DNA of 64,000 nucleotides from Lasiosphaeris hirsuta (GCA_030549175.1 JAUKUA010000007.1:4092001-4156000), one strand, 5' to 3'; numbered from the stretch's first letter, positions 11,165 to 23,566 are shown. Notes: generated from the sequence alone by a model not told the origin. Translations and numbers: made by a program.

Positions 11165-12203
11165 GGAAAAGTGTCAGTCTAACGTTATCCAGCGCCACCC
11201 GGTAATAAATTCTTTGGGGAGATGATGCCATGTGCGTCACCCTTTCAGTACCTTTGAGGCTGCGGGACTCTCTCTACCCGGTCTGAACCATTCCCGCCAC
11301 TTCGTGCAAGGCAAACCGCAATCCATAGCCTTCATGAGCGCTTTCGACAAAAGACAGAGCTATTTGTGGCTACGCAGGAATTGTGTGATGGAAGTCAACG
11401 TTGGACTGCCTGGGCGTTGTCACATAGCTGAGGGGCAAGGGCCGGGCTCCGCGATAACCGCCGAGAAGGCCCAACATCGACGTGGCGGCGCAACGGCCAA
11501 TGGAAATTGTTGCAAATTACGGCATTCTGTCCAAGCGCCCCCATCCCCGCTTTTCGATTTCTGGAGGAGCCAGTGACGACGGCTTTTCCCCCAATGGGAC
11601 CTTCCCCGAGAGATGAATGCTCGCTCAGCCCCGGCCTAACTGTTACTGATGCAAGAGACGCAGCAAGCAGCAGACCTTTCTCACCTTGGCAGGGGAATCA
11701 AGGCCCATATTATTTCTGTCAGTGATGTAAATCCGACGGTTCAGTCTCTGTCAATGTCGGGGGTCCTTCCAGACCTTACCCCCTCACTACGATAAAGCTG
11801 CCCCTCGCAGATAAGAAGGCGTAAATCGCACAAGGAGAGGGATGAATCCATAGCTGCGGACAAACTCAACCTTCCCAATAATCATGGATGTGACCGACAA
11901 AACCGAAGATGGTGTTCTGGAATTTTGTCGCTAATCGGTATGTAGAGTGCCATCCGCCCTTATCCAGTTATTTACGTTGAGAAAACAGATCGGTCTAGCG
12001 AAGGACGAACTCGACTTCAAGGATGTTAATGCTGCAAGACGCACAATGACTGTCGCCGACACCTGTGTTATGATATACATATATGTGCCGTTCGGCGACA
12101 ATATCAGATTCGGCGATGGCAGTGAAAAGAAGTACACAGGGGTGTATTATATGAGGAGATTCCAGGCGGAACGTGGTCGTACACAGAAGATGTTCAAATT
12201 AAG
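11165..12203. other. Intergenic, no gene seen
   Basis: Divergent from the receptor start, so it should hold that gene's promoter. Short open frames occur (for example 11232-11576 and 11947-12207), but none has a domain, a good start context or splice signals. Confidence 0.4.
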
Positions 12204-13485
12204 CTAATCGAGAGGAGATTGCCCGTTTGAGGCAGCAGCAAGTTTCTCAGCAGAAAGTCTCTGGCCTAGGGCTATGTCATTCAGGTGAACCTCACAGATA
12301 CCATACGCACAGGCAACACCGTTTAGCATAGCTATAAGCGGCATTTTTGCAACCTTTTCCATGATGGCTAAAGCCTCTATTCTAAAGCTAGCCACTATGC
12401 TAATGGTCAGCTTCGAACTACAGAAAGTGAGATAAACATACATGTTGAGGCTGGGCAGAGTATCGTTCGCTTCCGTATGACAATTTGAAGGTTATCTAGA
12501 CCTGCTATGTAATCCTCAGGTGTCCCATGTTCTTGAACTCAAGACTGCCCAGGTTGAACTGACTTGAAATCTATGCCAAGTACTCGCCCGGATGATATAA
12601 AACGAAGGTATTGACAAGGAAATCAACGAGCGGTGCTAGACTAGTTTGGCCTAATGAGGAAGTTAGCTGAGTTGTAAATGGGCTTGTCAGTAAACCGAGA
12701 AAAAAAAACACATATTTAAGAAGCTTACCATCGAGGAAAATCTCCTCGCCAAACTCAGCAGAGTTTATCATGGATGGTAGTGTGTCGCTGGCGCTCGAAG
12801 GCACACCGATAAGCCCATTGTTTATGGTTTTTTTTTTTCATCTGTTCAAGTCGACGTAAAAATGGTCCTAGATAACCCTGCGGGCTCATCCTTGTTCAAA
12901 AGCGGCAAAGCTGCTGGTGCAAAGCTTGTCGTTGTGAGTGATAGGTGGTTATCATTCGGAGGTGCGCCTAAGGTGACGGATTAACAGCGAGAGAGATAGC
13001 ACTTCGAGCGGGCTTACCGTCTATGTTTCCGTTTCTCGTTCCATCTCCTGGTGGCTCTCTGGTCAACCCTACGCCATGTTTATGTCGGAGCTCCTGTAGT
13101 TCCCCCTCGATGACTAGTAATCGAGCAGCGATTGGGTTAGTGGAGGCCAACTTCGTCGTGCTCGGAGGTACCTCGCTGCGGGTTTCTGGCAAGGCACGAG
13201 TTGCTATAGCTGTTTTTAGCTAGGGCTCGATCAAGATGTCGCACGAAGCTTACTCTCTATTACCTCGTCCGCCTGAGACTCCCTCGTAAACGTGGCCGGC
13301 ACAGTTACGGTCCAGCGGCGCTCGATATCCTCACTCTTCCGGTGGCGACGCCGCTCGACCTTCTCACCCCTCGTACAGTTCAGGTCATTAATAGAGCACC
13401 TCCCACACAAGTCCTGTTTATCGCAACGCTGACGAGCTAGGGCACACTGGTCGCAGCGGCGGCCCTTGGTTTTGTTTGGCGACAT
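12204..13485 (-). pseudogene. Broken Zn(II)2Cys6 transcription factor
   Basis: ATG at 13485. The binuclear zinc cluster is intact: CDQCALARQRC then CGRCSINDLNC, spacing C-x2-C-x6-C-x5-C-x2-C-x6-C, followed by a basic linker. An intron with donor GTAAGC near 13246 leads into PETRSEVPPSTTKLAS. A second donor near 13016 leads into further reading frame. A third intron (about 12735-12653) joins EEIFLDG to QTSLAPLVDFLVN. A last one near 12450-12400 leads to FRIEALAIMEKVAKMPLIA and the stop at 12204. It is broken by a stop before an 11-base A/T run near 12828-12838. It is also broken by an in-frame TAG after HPGEYLA (about 12571), probably once TGG, and by shifts near 12520 and 12480. If once active it bound DNA in the nucleus; its targets are unknown. 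Confidence 0.7.
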
Positions 13486-13695
13486 GTTGAGCACACGTGT
13501 GTAGAGAAAGGGGTAGAGAGTAAAAGAAGGAATGCGCGCGTTGCCAAAAGAGAAAGCGCTTAAAAAAAAGATATCACCCCGGAGTACCTTTCGCCCCCCA
13601 CGCATCACCGAGAGCCCCAACCCAACTTGAAACCTTCGCCCTCCCATATTTACAGCATTTTATACATTTGTGGCGTTATTACACAAAAACGTTCA

Positions 13696-15920
13696 TCATC
13701 TCAGCGCAAACTCCTTCCACTGTGGCCCCGGAGCAAACGAAGCGGCCGCAGCCTCCTGATAAACCTGGCCCAGTCCACGCCTCTCAGCCACTCCACCATC
13801 GTTCCAGGTGAGCAGCATGACCCAGTACAGGTCCCAAGTCCTTGCCAAATACCCGCGTTCATCCGACAGCGCACACCCTCCCTGCGTCTCCTTGGCCTCG
13901 GACAGCACAATAAACTCGAGGGGCTCTGCCAGTTCACCAACACTGCTCGCTGCCTGCTGCTGCGCCAGGAAATGATCGTCCAAGTGCACCGAACCGACAA
14001 GTTTTCCGTTCTTGTCGACAAGATCGCCACGCTCGGCGACCTCAGGGCCGTTTGGCGCCACGATGATCTGTCGTATCTTAAAGTAAACTGATAAGGTCCA
14101 GAACCGGAGTGTTGTTACCGACGGGGGAATCAGTGAAGATGTGGAAGGGAGAACCGAGTGCGCTTTGACGTCCGGGCAATGGCGGTTGTCAAAGGGCCGT
14201 CGTGTCGTGTAGGATACAGCCGCCTTCGGACCAGAAACGGGAGATGGCAGCTTCCATATCTCCGTGGCTTCGGTCTCACCCGGCCCCTTCTCGCTGACAG
14301 TGTACCAGCGAATCCAGGTTCTCTTGTCGAGCCACTCGACAAGCTCGTCTGCTCTTTGAAGCTCCTCGCGCTGGTCCGTCCGGACTTTACCGACCCATCC
14401 GGCCCACGACCAACTCGGAAAGCCCTGCCGTCTCTTGAGTACGACCCAGTGGCCTGTAAATAGGATAAAAAAGTCAAACGCGGACGGCGGGATGCCCTGG
14501 ATAAACAGGGTACCCAACTGCTTCTCGAGCAGCTTCTGCATCCCTGCAAAGGCGTTGAGGACGTCGGACTGGTCTGTCAGGGATCGGTCTGTGTAGTGCA
14601 AGACCAGGGCGTCGTAGCACAGAGCCGCTGGAAAGCTGCCGCCAAGCGCCATGTACAGATAATCCGGCTCAAACGTCGTCACCGAGGGCCGGCTGTCGTC
14701 GTTTGTGTCCTCGGACCACACCGAGTGGAGACAGCGGAAGTAGATGCTGCTATCGGGGGTGAAGATGACGGTTCGGTTGGCGAGGAGCTGCTCCTGAAAT
14801 CTGCACACGAGGGCATTTAGCAAGGACACTTGACGGAAGACCGGCAGACGTACGTCCACCCACGCGTTGCATAGGTCGAAGCCTCAAGCATATCCTTAAC
14901 GTCATTGACCACCGCCATCTCCAGTCCCGGCCGCACCTCCTCGATGATCTGTTTTCCGATCCTCGGTGTGTCACCCACCCCCGGCAAGCCCGAATTCGCA
15001 TGCGGACCAGAGGCTGCAACGATGGTGACCGTCGCGCCTGCATACACCTCAATCATCCGCGGGATGCTCCGCGCCTTGTCCTCGGGATCGTCCTGTACCA
15101 GGCACAGCGCATCCACCCACAGGTACTTTACGCACATGGACTTGGTGAGCCGGATAGCATCGAGCACCGTTCGGGGTATCTCGCTGCGATGGTGGTGGAG
15201 GCTGCCCGGCATCCTGAGGTCTTGCACGTTATCCCGCAGCAGGCGCAAGCCCACCACGCCGCCCCAGACATAACTCAGCGCGGCATAGGCAGGCGTGGTC
15301 CGGAGGAGGGCATGCGCCAGGATTTCGACAATGTCGAACTCGACGACGGCCATGGCGCGGACGTCGATGAGCCGGAACTTGAAACCCGGGCCGGCGCGGG
15401 CAAAGTTGTGGAAGGCATCCAGATTGGGCTCGCACTGCTCGCCGTGGCATCGTTGGCAGTTCTCGAGCCAGTCCGGGATCCAGAAGCCCATGTCGTGGGA
15501 GACGGGCCTCACGCGCTGGATGGCCAGGGTCGTCCAGAACCCATCGGCGCCCCGCTCGCTGGATTCGGATTCGGAGCCGCTGGGGTATTCTTCCTGCACA
15601 AAAGCGATCAGGGTGCCGGACGGGGCTAGGTTCACGCTATAGCCCGGGGGGTGGAGCTGCCAGGAGATTTCGACCGCTTCCGATGGTTCCGGCTGGTCGC
15701 CGCTTTCGCGCAACAGCGTGATAGCTGCTACTACGAGACGGCAGAACGGGCAATCTGCATCCGCCTGGGCCTGTATCTCTGCAAACGTGCCCAGGGGAAG
15801 CTCGCTTCTGTAGTGGTCGCCTCGGAGGCTGTCGGGGTTCAACATGGATGGCGACCTCCGCCTACAGCGGCGGCAGAGGCCACCGACAGCGGTAGCAACA
15901 GTATCGGAATCGTCCATCAT
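13696..15920 (-). CDS. HET-domain protein
   Basis: Two exons, 15920..14854 and 14800..13696, 723 aa. The 53-bp intron (GTACGT...TGCTAAAT...TGCAG) splits the signature RGWTFQEQLL in phase 2, which supports the model strongly. An N-terminal Cys-rich stretch includes CRRCRRR and CPFCRLV. The HET domain core follows at about residues 205-360: YAALSYVWGG, YLWVDALCLVQDD, YAGATVTIVAASG and the RGWT box. The C-terminal half (about 350 residues, including the PSWSWAGWVG motif common to HET proteins) has no other known domain. HET proteins trigger cell death on fusion of incompatible hyphae; the partner of this one is unknown. No frameshift or missing core motif is seen. Confidence 0.9.
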
Positions 15921-16104
15921 CCCAATTGCTGGCAGAGTATACAGGCCAGTCCAGCGCTTGGAAAGAGGCGATACGGGGTAAGATTGACAGACGGTGGGGG
16001 CTTCCAGAAATAGCTCGGAAATGAACCTATTCCGAGCTGAATCGCTACAGGTGAGCTGAGAGGTCGGGAGGGCGCGAGCGGGGAACTAGGAAACTCTCGG
16101 CACT

Positions 16105-16873
16105 TTATTGGTCAGAGCCTGACCAGCTCAGCTGACGGCTTTCCTCCGACCGGAGGGTACGTAACAAAGGCCCAGAACTCGTAAGCCAACTCCACATGAA
16201 GCGATTGTCCCGAATCTGCAACATCTCTTCCCAAAACTTCACCAGTCCCTCGTTAAGTTCCAGGAGCAGTAGAAAGAACTGTGCCACGTCCGAAGCAGCG
16301 ATTTTGAAGGCAGTGGTTTTGAAACCGATGTTTCTTGAGTATTCCCAGGAGCTCAGGGGTTCAGGGGTAACTGAATGATGGCTGCAATATCAACCCTACA
16401 GCCACGGCGTAGCGCTGTTGCTTTGGTTATTCACCATTGTAGACACGACTGGAACTAGGACAATCTTGGATAACCGGGGCCTCCGTTCAAGATAATACCT
16501 ATTAAAATCTCAATGGCGTAATATCGTTTCTTTGCAAATTGGCTGCCGGTTTTGGCCACCTCAAGCGTGTGTTATTATAGGACTAAACCTACCCCGTTCT
16601 AATGATGGCGGATGATGCAACATGATGATATCCAGAGACGTCCGACTCGTTTTGCAACACAAGTAATGAGGAGAAATCGGGTGCCTCGAAGCGAGACTCC
16701 AAGAAGGTCGCATAGAACAGCTTGTATTCTTCGTTGCCGGCGCTTCCAGTACCATCTGTGCAGGCCTTTTCGATCGCATCCATGTATAGATCCGAAAAGC
16801 GAGGGGCGAAGGATATCTTCGGACGGGCAGCCCGCCGTGAAGCAGAGTTGTTTGAAGCTGTGGGCACTACCAC
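16105..16873 (-). other. Possible decayed two-exon gene, unknown family
   Basis: Two minus-strand open stretches read like real protein. About 16867-16600 contains FSDLYMDAIEKACTDGTG and EEYKLFYATFLESRFEA. About 16376-16105 contains SSWEYSRNIGFKTTAF, FLLLLELNEGLVKFWEEML and a stop. They could be joined by an intron of roughly 220 bp (GTAGGT donor near 16599, ATTCAG acceptor near 16377). No start codon precedes the first piece without a stop. I do not recognise the family. It may be a relic or the 3' end of a gene whose first exon I cannot place. Confidence 0.3.
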
Positions 16874-17440
16874 TCGCTGGAGCTCGGGAGGAGCGGTAGT
16901 AGACCCCCATCAGCGGGAGAAAAGACTGGCTGCCTCTGTCGCAACATCCTAGCAAGAGCGCGCAGAAATGGCGAAGAAGGTAAACGAAGTTGGAAGCGGG
17001 CCTTGAGACGTGGCTCAAGAACTGATGTCGAGTCTGATGGGTGGTCGCGTCAATGTTTCTGCCGCCAGGCGAGAGAGAACTTCCGTATTAAACCTCCCAA
17101 CCCCACCCCACCTCTCGGTGTTGGGAGGCAGGCTTTTTTGAGACTCAGTAAAAAGTTTCGGTGGGAGGTAGCACAGCCCCTCCTCGCCTAGGAAATTCAG
17201 CCCAAGCAGCTAAGCGCCCCGCGCCAGCGCCCAGTTGATTCCGAGGGTGGAACAAGCCGGGCGCACCTTGCCCTAGCCAATGACACAGTTCGTCACCTTC
17301 TTCAACGGAGCGTGCACTGCGAGGGGACTCAAGGCACCAGTTCACCCCTGTCACGCCGGGATATTCTTATGTAGGGACACTCCTGATCTGCATTCTGTGT
17401 TGTCCAATAACACAACCAAGCCTTGTTTCACTGGTAGTCG
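16874..17440. other. Intergenic, no gene seen
   Basis: No recognisable coding, RNA or transposon sequence on either strand. Confidence 0.35.
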
Positions 17441-17985
17441 ATCAGACCCTAGAGTCTCTCTTTCCCGATGCCGCAATTCTATCGCTCACGACTTTCTCGA
17501 GGTCGGTCTTCGGAAGCATGTAAAGCTTGAAAGGCCCCTTATCTTGAGTTTCCTCGAAAGCATGCACCACCTTGCAAGTGTCTCCTCTCCAAATCTTCTA
17601 GCGTAAAAGCAAATGGGGTACCTGGAAGCCGTTAGCTACAACGCTCCAACGCAGCAGATCCAAGTGAAATAGGCATGGAGACTTACGGGATTCCTGGAGC
17701 CACGGTGATAAGGTCGCCCTTGGGGTCTTTCTGTATGGCTTTCTCGGGGGGGGGGGGGGTAAAACCCAAGAGGGAAAGACAAAATCGGAGATCGTTCAAT
17801 ACTGGCAAAAGTGACCGGAATACTCGAACAGGTCGGTGTTACTAGGACATCTAGTTGATGCCTATCCATCGCGGCCTTCATACCGCCTTCGCTCTCGATA
17901 ATTGAACGGAGCGCTTTCGCCTCCTTGGTCTCCTGGGACTCATAATCGATGGACAGCGAAAACTCGAAGGTCTCAACATCGTGAG
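17441..17985 (-). pseudogene. Amidase (amidase-signature family) 3' relic
   Basis: The minus strand reads EKIPAHDVETFEFS, ETKEAKALRSIIESEGGMKA, MDRHQLDVLVTPTCSSIP and SPILSFPLGFYP, which is the C-terminal part of fungal amidases. A run of 14 G at 17746-17759 then throws the frame, after which EKAIQKDPKGDLITVAPGIP resumes. A GTAAGT donor follows at about 17687, with CTAAC and an acceptor near 17622. The last exon (PFAFTLEDLERR, ETQDKGPFKLYMLPKTDLEK) is again frameshifted. The Ser-Ser-Lys catalytic core and the glycine-rich signature are absent, so only the 3' end survives. Amidases hydrolyse carboxamides; this copy is dead. Confidence 0.65.
17746..17759. repeat. G14 homopolymer
   Basis: Fourteen consecutive G on the plus strand inside the amidase relic. 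It shifts the reading frame between two recognisable amidase segments. It could be a slippage mutation or an assembly error. Confidence 0.9.
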
Positions 17986-18383
17986 CTGGAATCTTCTCTA
18001 AGATTCTTCTTCGTGTGTTTAGTGATATCTTGTAAGGTTTGCAGCCCGAGAGGATTGGTTTTGAGCATCTTGAAGCTTACCTCTCCAAATCGAAAACCTG
18101 GACAGCGATGCCGCCATCGCAGCAAAGAATCCGAGGCGTCAATGCCGATTCAGCACCACATTCATGGCGCGTCCCACCAAGGTGTGTAGGGTCAGCCATT
18201 TTTTGCCTTGAGGCCGAAAGTTGGATGGATTCTGCTACAGGCGGAGCGGGGAAGAAAGAGTAGCCCAAGAAAGAAGCGAGGGATAACCAGCAGAACCCTA
18301 ACCCCTACCTTTGGAATGAGCAGGGGCCTGCAGAAGAAATTGTCAGCTTGTGCATGCGGCGCCCTAGTCGACGGGGAGCCGTG
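17986..18383. other. Gap, no gene confirmed
   Basis: A 63-codon minus-strand frame (18268-18077, starting MGYSFFPAPPVAES) ends at a good-looking GTAAGC donor. It may be a 5' exon of the amidase-side relic, but no partner exon could be joined. Confidence 0.3.
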
Positions 18384-19215
18384 AAGTGGAGGAGGCCGCC
18401 AGGGAGCTCCAGGAGGCTCTAGAGGTGCCGCTCCGGGCCCACGGCAAAAGGGCCTGGGCCAGCGAAAAACGCCAGCCGTGGTGGGACGAGGAACGCGATG
18501 TAAAGGACGCATTTAACATGGCCCAGAAGCGGAGGCTCGAGGTAAAGCTCCTAGAAACCGGCTAGGACCCTAAGACGGCCGGCTTCTGTACATCCTTGAT
18601 GGGCAGGTTCGCCAGGACCCGTAGAGACCGTACGAGAGCCACCCGGCCTACCGTAAGGCTCCCTACTGTCACCTATCCGTTTTTATCCTCTACCTAGCGG
18701 CCATGGTAAAGAAAGACCTATAGGACCATACCTACTACTACGCCGACGACGTCACGGTCTTAGCGTTCGGGAAGACGGAAGAATCTATGCGGGCTAAGCT
18801 CACGGCCAGGCTAGGAGAGTTCCTGATGTGGGGGAAGGACAACGGAGTACCGTTCGACGGCACGAAGAGTAAGTATATCCTCTTTACGCCGAAGAAAGGC
18901 CTAGATACCCCTGGGCAGATCTCAGCCACCCAGAAATCCTGGAAAAGATCAGGACAAAAGCGTGGCCGGAGCTAGATGCCGAGTCCACAGAGGCATAAGC
19001 GGATAATGCGTAACTGCTGGGGTTCGGTGTACCTGACTACGGAGTTAGTTAACAGCCTGAACGCAGGCGGCCGAAGCGCCAGCACACTAGTTCGCCGTAA
19101 CCCAGAGATTCCCTCCAGTCCCTACTATAACCTTAACCTCGACTATAAAGAAGGGGAACCAAAGGCCGAGGGACGCCTATACGTAGGCTGGAATCTACCT
19201 ATAGAGCCCCTATAA
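18384..19215 (+). mobile_element. Degenerate LINE (non-LTR retrotransposon) fragment
   Basis: The segment reads like a collapsed fungal Tad1-type LINE ORF2. Endonuclease-to-RT linker sequence (QPWWDEERDVKDAFNMAQKR) comes first, followed by a stop. Then comes the RT core YLAAMVKKDL, stop, DHTYYYADDVTVLAFG. The YADD box is the RT catalytic motif. It continues as MRAKLTARLGEFLMWGKDNG and SKYILFTP. Several TAG stops interrupt it and most of the RT is deleted. No poly-A tail or target-site duplication was identified. It cannot move by itself. Confidence 0.7.
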
Positions 19216-19281
19216 GGTAATCAACTATGCCGAGGTGAAGGTGGGTGTCTTTAGATAACCATAGAGCAGGTCGGGTCGTAA

Positions 19282-19821
19282 CTACGTAACTACCCATAGT
19301 ACCGTCGTCATCGGGAGGTTAGGTAGGAGGTGACGAGCCATATACGTGCCGGCTACAGATAATAATCTTCCAGTCGGGAATCTTAGAGCGGCGCCTTGGG
19401 GAAAGAGACGGGTATTTAAGTAGACGCTAATATCGATCTCGTTACAGCCCATACCTAACGTATCCAGGTCGTAGATAGCCTTGGCCACAATCTTAGGGTT
19501 GAGCTCAGGCCTCTCGGGTATTATGGAGGCCATCTGCCCGACGTGGGTAGCTACGGTATCGGGAAGCTGTTCTTACGGATACCGGAAGATGATATGGTTA
19601 GACTCAAGGCAGTTGATAAGGTAGCATGGGTGCTTGACGCCCTCCATATCGTCGTCGTTATCGTCGTCGTCTTGGTTAGAGGTTATGTCGGGGGAAGTGG
19701 CTAGACTGTCGGTATCGTTACCTACGTGATGTCTGCCAGGGCTACATATATCATCTAGGTCGCTGTCCCAGCGTCGGGCAAGCCTGGCGGAACGACGTAG
19801 CTGCTGAATCGTGGCCGCCAC
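19282..19821 (-). other. Decayed ORF of unknown family next to LINE relic
   Basis: One minus-strand frame runs about 180 codons, interrupted by a single TAA near 19573. It begins MAATIQQLRRSARLARRWD, has an acidic QDDDDNDDDMEG stretch, and continues with IVAKAIYDLDTLGMGCNEID and LFPQGAALRFPTGRLLSV. I do not recognise a domain. It may be an accessory ORF of a transposon or an orphan gene with one nonsense mutation. Confidence 0.35.
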
Positions 19822-22800
19822 ATATATATATGTATCAGGACCTGTTTTTCAGAGTGAGACATGCACCGCAGAGAGAGAGGGAAAGAAAGAGAGATGCCAA
19901 AATGCTGAGGCTATCTGACTTATCACTTGGGAGACTTAAAGGACTTCTGAAGTGCTGTGAATGGCAACTAAGAGGTGGAGAAATTGCAGGCTTTGTCTTG
20001 TACAAAACCGCACTTGGCTAGCTGGAACTGGTAACGGTGCGACAAAGCTTCCAGCTTCCATAATGGGTCCAGATGCGACCCGTAGTGACCGTTCGGTGGG
20101 GGGCTAGAATCTGAACTTTTGGGGGGTCTGGCGCTTCGAGTTACGAAATGTGGCCTGTGCACATTCATGTCCATGTGGGGCCGGTCGAGTTACTGTCACA
20201 ATGGTTTTATGGAAAGTGCGTCAAATAAAGACATGTTGGAGGTCTAGTACCTATTGGTGGGAAGGGGGCGCTGAGCCAAATCCCCGACAGGAGTGTATCT
20301 AGTGGGGCGGATCTTGGCGCACAAATTCAGCTCATCGTTCTGGGGTGACGAGATATCCCCAGCTTAACCAGGGGAAAAAGGGGGTCATCGGTCGGGAACA
20401 ATAGTTTTTTGATTGACCTCTTTCAACAATGCCCCCACGTGGCTTGCGCCAGCCGTGGATGCTCTCGACAAATTGTTGTCGAGTCTAGGTAATCACGGCA
20501 AACCCACTCCCAGCGACGACCAGCAGTGTTGTGCTTCTGACAATTATCGTTGGAAACCTGCATCAGGCTCGGCCCTACTCGCAGTCGCAGTGGAGAAGCG
20601 CCAAAACCTATATATATAGTAGCAAGGCTGGCAACCGAACAAAGAATCTCTGCTCTACTAGGCCCTTCACAACTGGCACACCCAGGGTTTTCCTCTTCCT
20701 AGCGCACGACTTCTGTAGTGGCATCCTCCTCTACGTCGCCCTCAGGGTTCGTCGCAGCATCAAGTGGGCGGCTGACCTTCCAATATAGCTTGCTTTTTGG
20801 CACAATAGCAGTGTGAAGAGATAAACGAGAGCCCGCTATTGTTACAATTGCCATTTTGGACTATATACATCCATCTGCCCCCCTTGTCCATTCACGGCCT
20901 TGCAGGCACAACCAGCGAGCACTACCAGAAGCTCCCGAAACTCGTCGACGGCAGTCAGCAAGAAATGCCAACAAGACCATCGAGCTCACGGTTGGTGGCG
21001 TCAGACATGGGATGGTGGATGCTGAGCTTCAGTGGGACACATGATGTGTGCTGTATAAAGTAGCGAGCCGGGGGGGACCACAATCGCAGCCACAGTCAAG
21101 GTTGCAAGTCAGAACGGAAGAAGGCAAATGGTCATGGGGAGTCAGGACGCTAAAAAAGCAGCCCCGGGGAGGCAATGCAGGCCCCCCATGCTCGGGCATG
21201 TGCTTGGAGTTCGATCACCGACATCTTGCTGTACAGGTTGTGTCCCCATAGACATCAGAGGGGCCTACAATTGCCCCTAGACCTCCAGTAGGAAGTATAA
21301 GCGGCGGGTTTAATTCTTTTTATTTTTTTTGCAGTGAGTAGACACAACTTTTGATCCATGGTGGTGCGAAACCAAGAGACTGGGGTAGCGCCGAGGCATC
21401 AATGTGTCCCTTGCTATTGACAGACCGACGCGGGAAGACCTTTGGCATGGGGAGAACTGTGAGAGTAAGTGTTAATAATACATGAATTGTAGAGCTCTTT
21501 GAGCAGAATTAGCAACCCCAGACAATGGGGCCGGTGCTCGAATTTGATTGGGTAAACCGGTCCTTTTTGGTGTGGCATTCAACTCGAATGCCGTCGAATG
21601 CCGTCGAATGCCGAATTTCTCTCTCCCCCTTCTCTCAAGTTTCAACCAAGTGCATATACCGTTTGATTCGTAGGGCTGTTGTCGATTATTATCCCGTCTC
21701 ACTGTGCTCTCGTGCGCTACAACGCAGCTCGGCGTGCATGCATGGGGAGATTCCACAAGACACCGCCGCCGGCTCGGGGTTGATATTGGCACCACGATGC
21801 GGGCGCAAGCTTTCCGGTCGCCTCGTTCTGCAACTGCCTTGGGTACTTAACCTCATTGCTGGGGAGCTTGCGTGATGTTAGCAGGATAAGAGGGGTGCGA
21901 AAAGATGGAGAAGGCGCGTCGGATGCATCCCATAAAGGATAGATATAATTGGTGGTGCCGACATGACGATGAGTACCTAGGTACTTAGGTAGGCGGCTGC
22001 AGGCACAGAGGGGTAAAACAGTTGAGCTAAAGCAGGTGGGTATCTAGGGGTATTGGAAAGCCCAGTGGCAAACACCATAACAGAGAGGAGCCTCACAAGT
22101 CCTTACTTACTACATGGCGACGGCGGCGAGCGGCATTGGAAGGCTGGGCCTCGCCAATAAGCATACACGTCAAGGCTCTAAAAGAGCCCACATACATGCA
22201 GGCACACCGTTGGAGCCTAACGAGTATCCCCGTCCCACCTACCACCTCACTTTTGGGTCCCTACCACGCTGTGCGACTAAAAGTACCTAGGTACCTAGTT
22301 GCAGGGGAAAAAAAAAAAGACAGTTGGCAGTGGGTTTTGTAATGTAAGCATTCGACACTCTGGCACTGGCCACCGCAACATTCGCGAAACTTCGCAAGCC
22401 AGTACTGCCAGCCCGTGGGGTAACCGATTGAACCAAGGCCGCTCATTGGTCTGCGATCTGCAAACCATGTCACCAGGCTTGCTGTGACAAGTCCTATCCG
22501 AATTAATTCCGAGTAGTTCTGTATTACTGTTGGAGGTGCAATGTGATGATATTGCTACCTACAAGGTGTGGTGTGGAATGGATGCAGGGAAAAGGCAGTG
22601 GGTTGTCTGGATCTAGAAGAGGTGGGCAGTGGCCGCACAGGCCGCCTAGCTGCCCCATTTCTAACAATTACGTGGGCTCGTATTAGTTGGGTCGAACTTG
22701 AAAGAAGATCGGATCACGTCCAGAAAGAGGAATCAGCGTCCTCTTAGGTGTCGTTGAGGGTCTGACAAGATAGCATGCGGGAGCACCCTGCAGCTGGGAG

Positions 22801-23256
22801 GATGGGAGTACCCTGCGCCCGGCAGGATGGGCAGAATGACGGAGACCATATCCCAGCATATCCTCTTTGGAGGCGAGGGCAGCCTCAAAAAAGTCTTTCC
22901 GGTCTGCTAAGTGCTTCGGTTCACAGTCATAGCCCTCCTCCCCCCTTCGCGTCTCCAGTCCCTCTCCCCGGAGATATAAGACACCCACTTCAGCTCCTTC
23001 TTACCCTTCCGTCTCCTCAGGTTTCCTTCCGTTCACAGTTTGCCTCATATCCCGCCCCTTCACCCTTCCCGGGAAGCCCGTCTGTTAGACTCCCGTGACA
23101 TATCTGCCCTTTTCCAATACTGTACCGACCGCGAATTGGTTATACTTCGGCCACGGACCCTAGCGCCCGCACCATACAAGGCCTTCCCTTCCACAAGCCT
23201 CCTTGTACTTTCGTGGTCCGGCACGCCGGCTTCGTACTAAACCGTTTCTTTCGAGG
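19822..23256. other. Long gene-free stretch
   Basis: No domain-bearing frame was found in 3.4 kb. Items seen are a TATATATATA run at 19822-19832, a triple TCGAATGCCG near 21583-21613, and TACCTAGG-type palindromes at 21973 and 22284-22298. A segment at 22578-22610 resembles 40475-40510 upstream of the second small paralog. The last 700 bp probably hold the promoter and leader of the 23257 gene. Confidence 0.4.
22975..22979 (+). promoter_or_regulatory. Putative TATA box of small paralog A
   Basis: ATATAAG about 280 bp before the ATG at 23257. The following CTTCAGCTCC is shared with the matching position upstream of the second paralog, after its own TATAAA. This conservation, rather than the TATA alone, is the support. 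Confidence 0.4.
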
Positions 23257-23566
23257 ATGCAGTCCACCGTGACATCTTCCCCGTCGGCCACTACCACGGA
23301 TGGCAAAGCGTATGTTCAACACCGTCCCATGTCACATTTGACAATTCGGGTGCCCTATACTGACGATATTGTGTGATGCTAGCACCGCCGAGCCATGTTC
23401 GACGATGCTTGATCGCTATCTCGAAGCTCCCTTGCGATCGCTGGAGAAGCTCTCACTCGGAGGGGCTCGGTCTAGCTCCAAGATCAAGAAAGCCAAGGCT
23501 AGGAAGGCCAGGAAATACTTGGGGGATTGGGACAAGACGTGGGATGAGGTAAAGGGTTCTGGGTAA
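23257..23566 (+). CDS. Small basic protein, paralog A (unknown family)
   Basis: Two exons, 23257..23309 and 23383..23566, give 78 aa. The 73-bp intron (GTATGT, CTGAC, GATGCTAG) falls in phase 2 right after the conserved DGK. The N-terminus is Ser/Thr-rich. The middle has LDRYLEAPLRSLEKLSL. The C-terminus is Lys-rich with a YLGDWDKTWDEVK helix. There is no signal peptide or membrane segment. A second gene at 41604 encodes an 80-aa protein about half identical, with an intron at the same codon position and the same phase. This is strong evidence that both short models are real genes. Function unknown. Confidence 0.75.

Noticed and set aside
11947..12207. 86-codon plus-strand frame beside the Zn2Cys6 relic
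   Set aside because: No ATG start and no similarity recognised; probably chance.
14905..15629. Long plus-strand frames across the HET gene
   Set aside because: GC-rich antisense shadows; the minus strand carries the conserved HET motifs and a clean intron.
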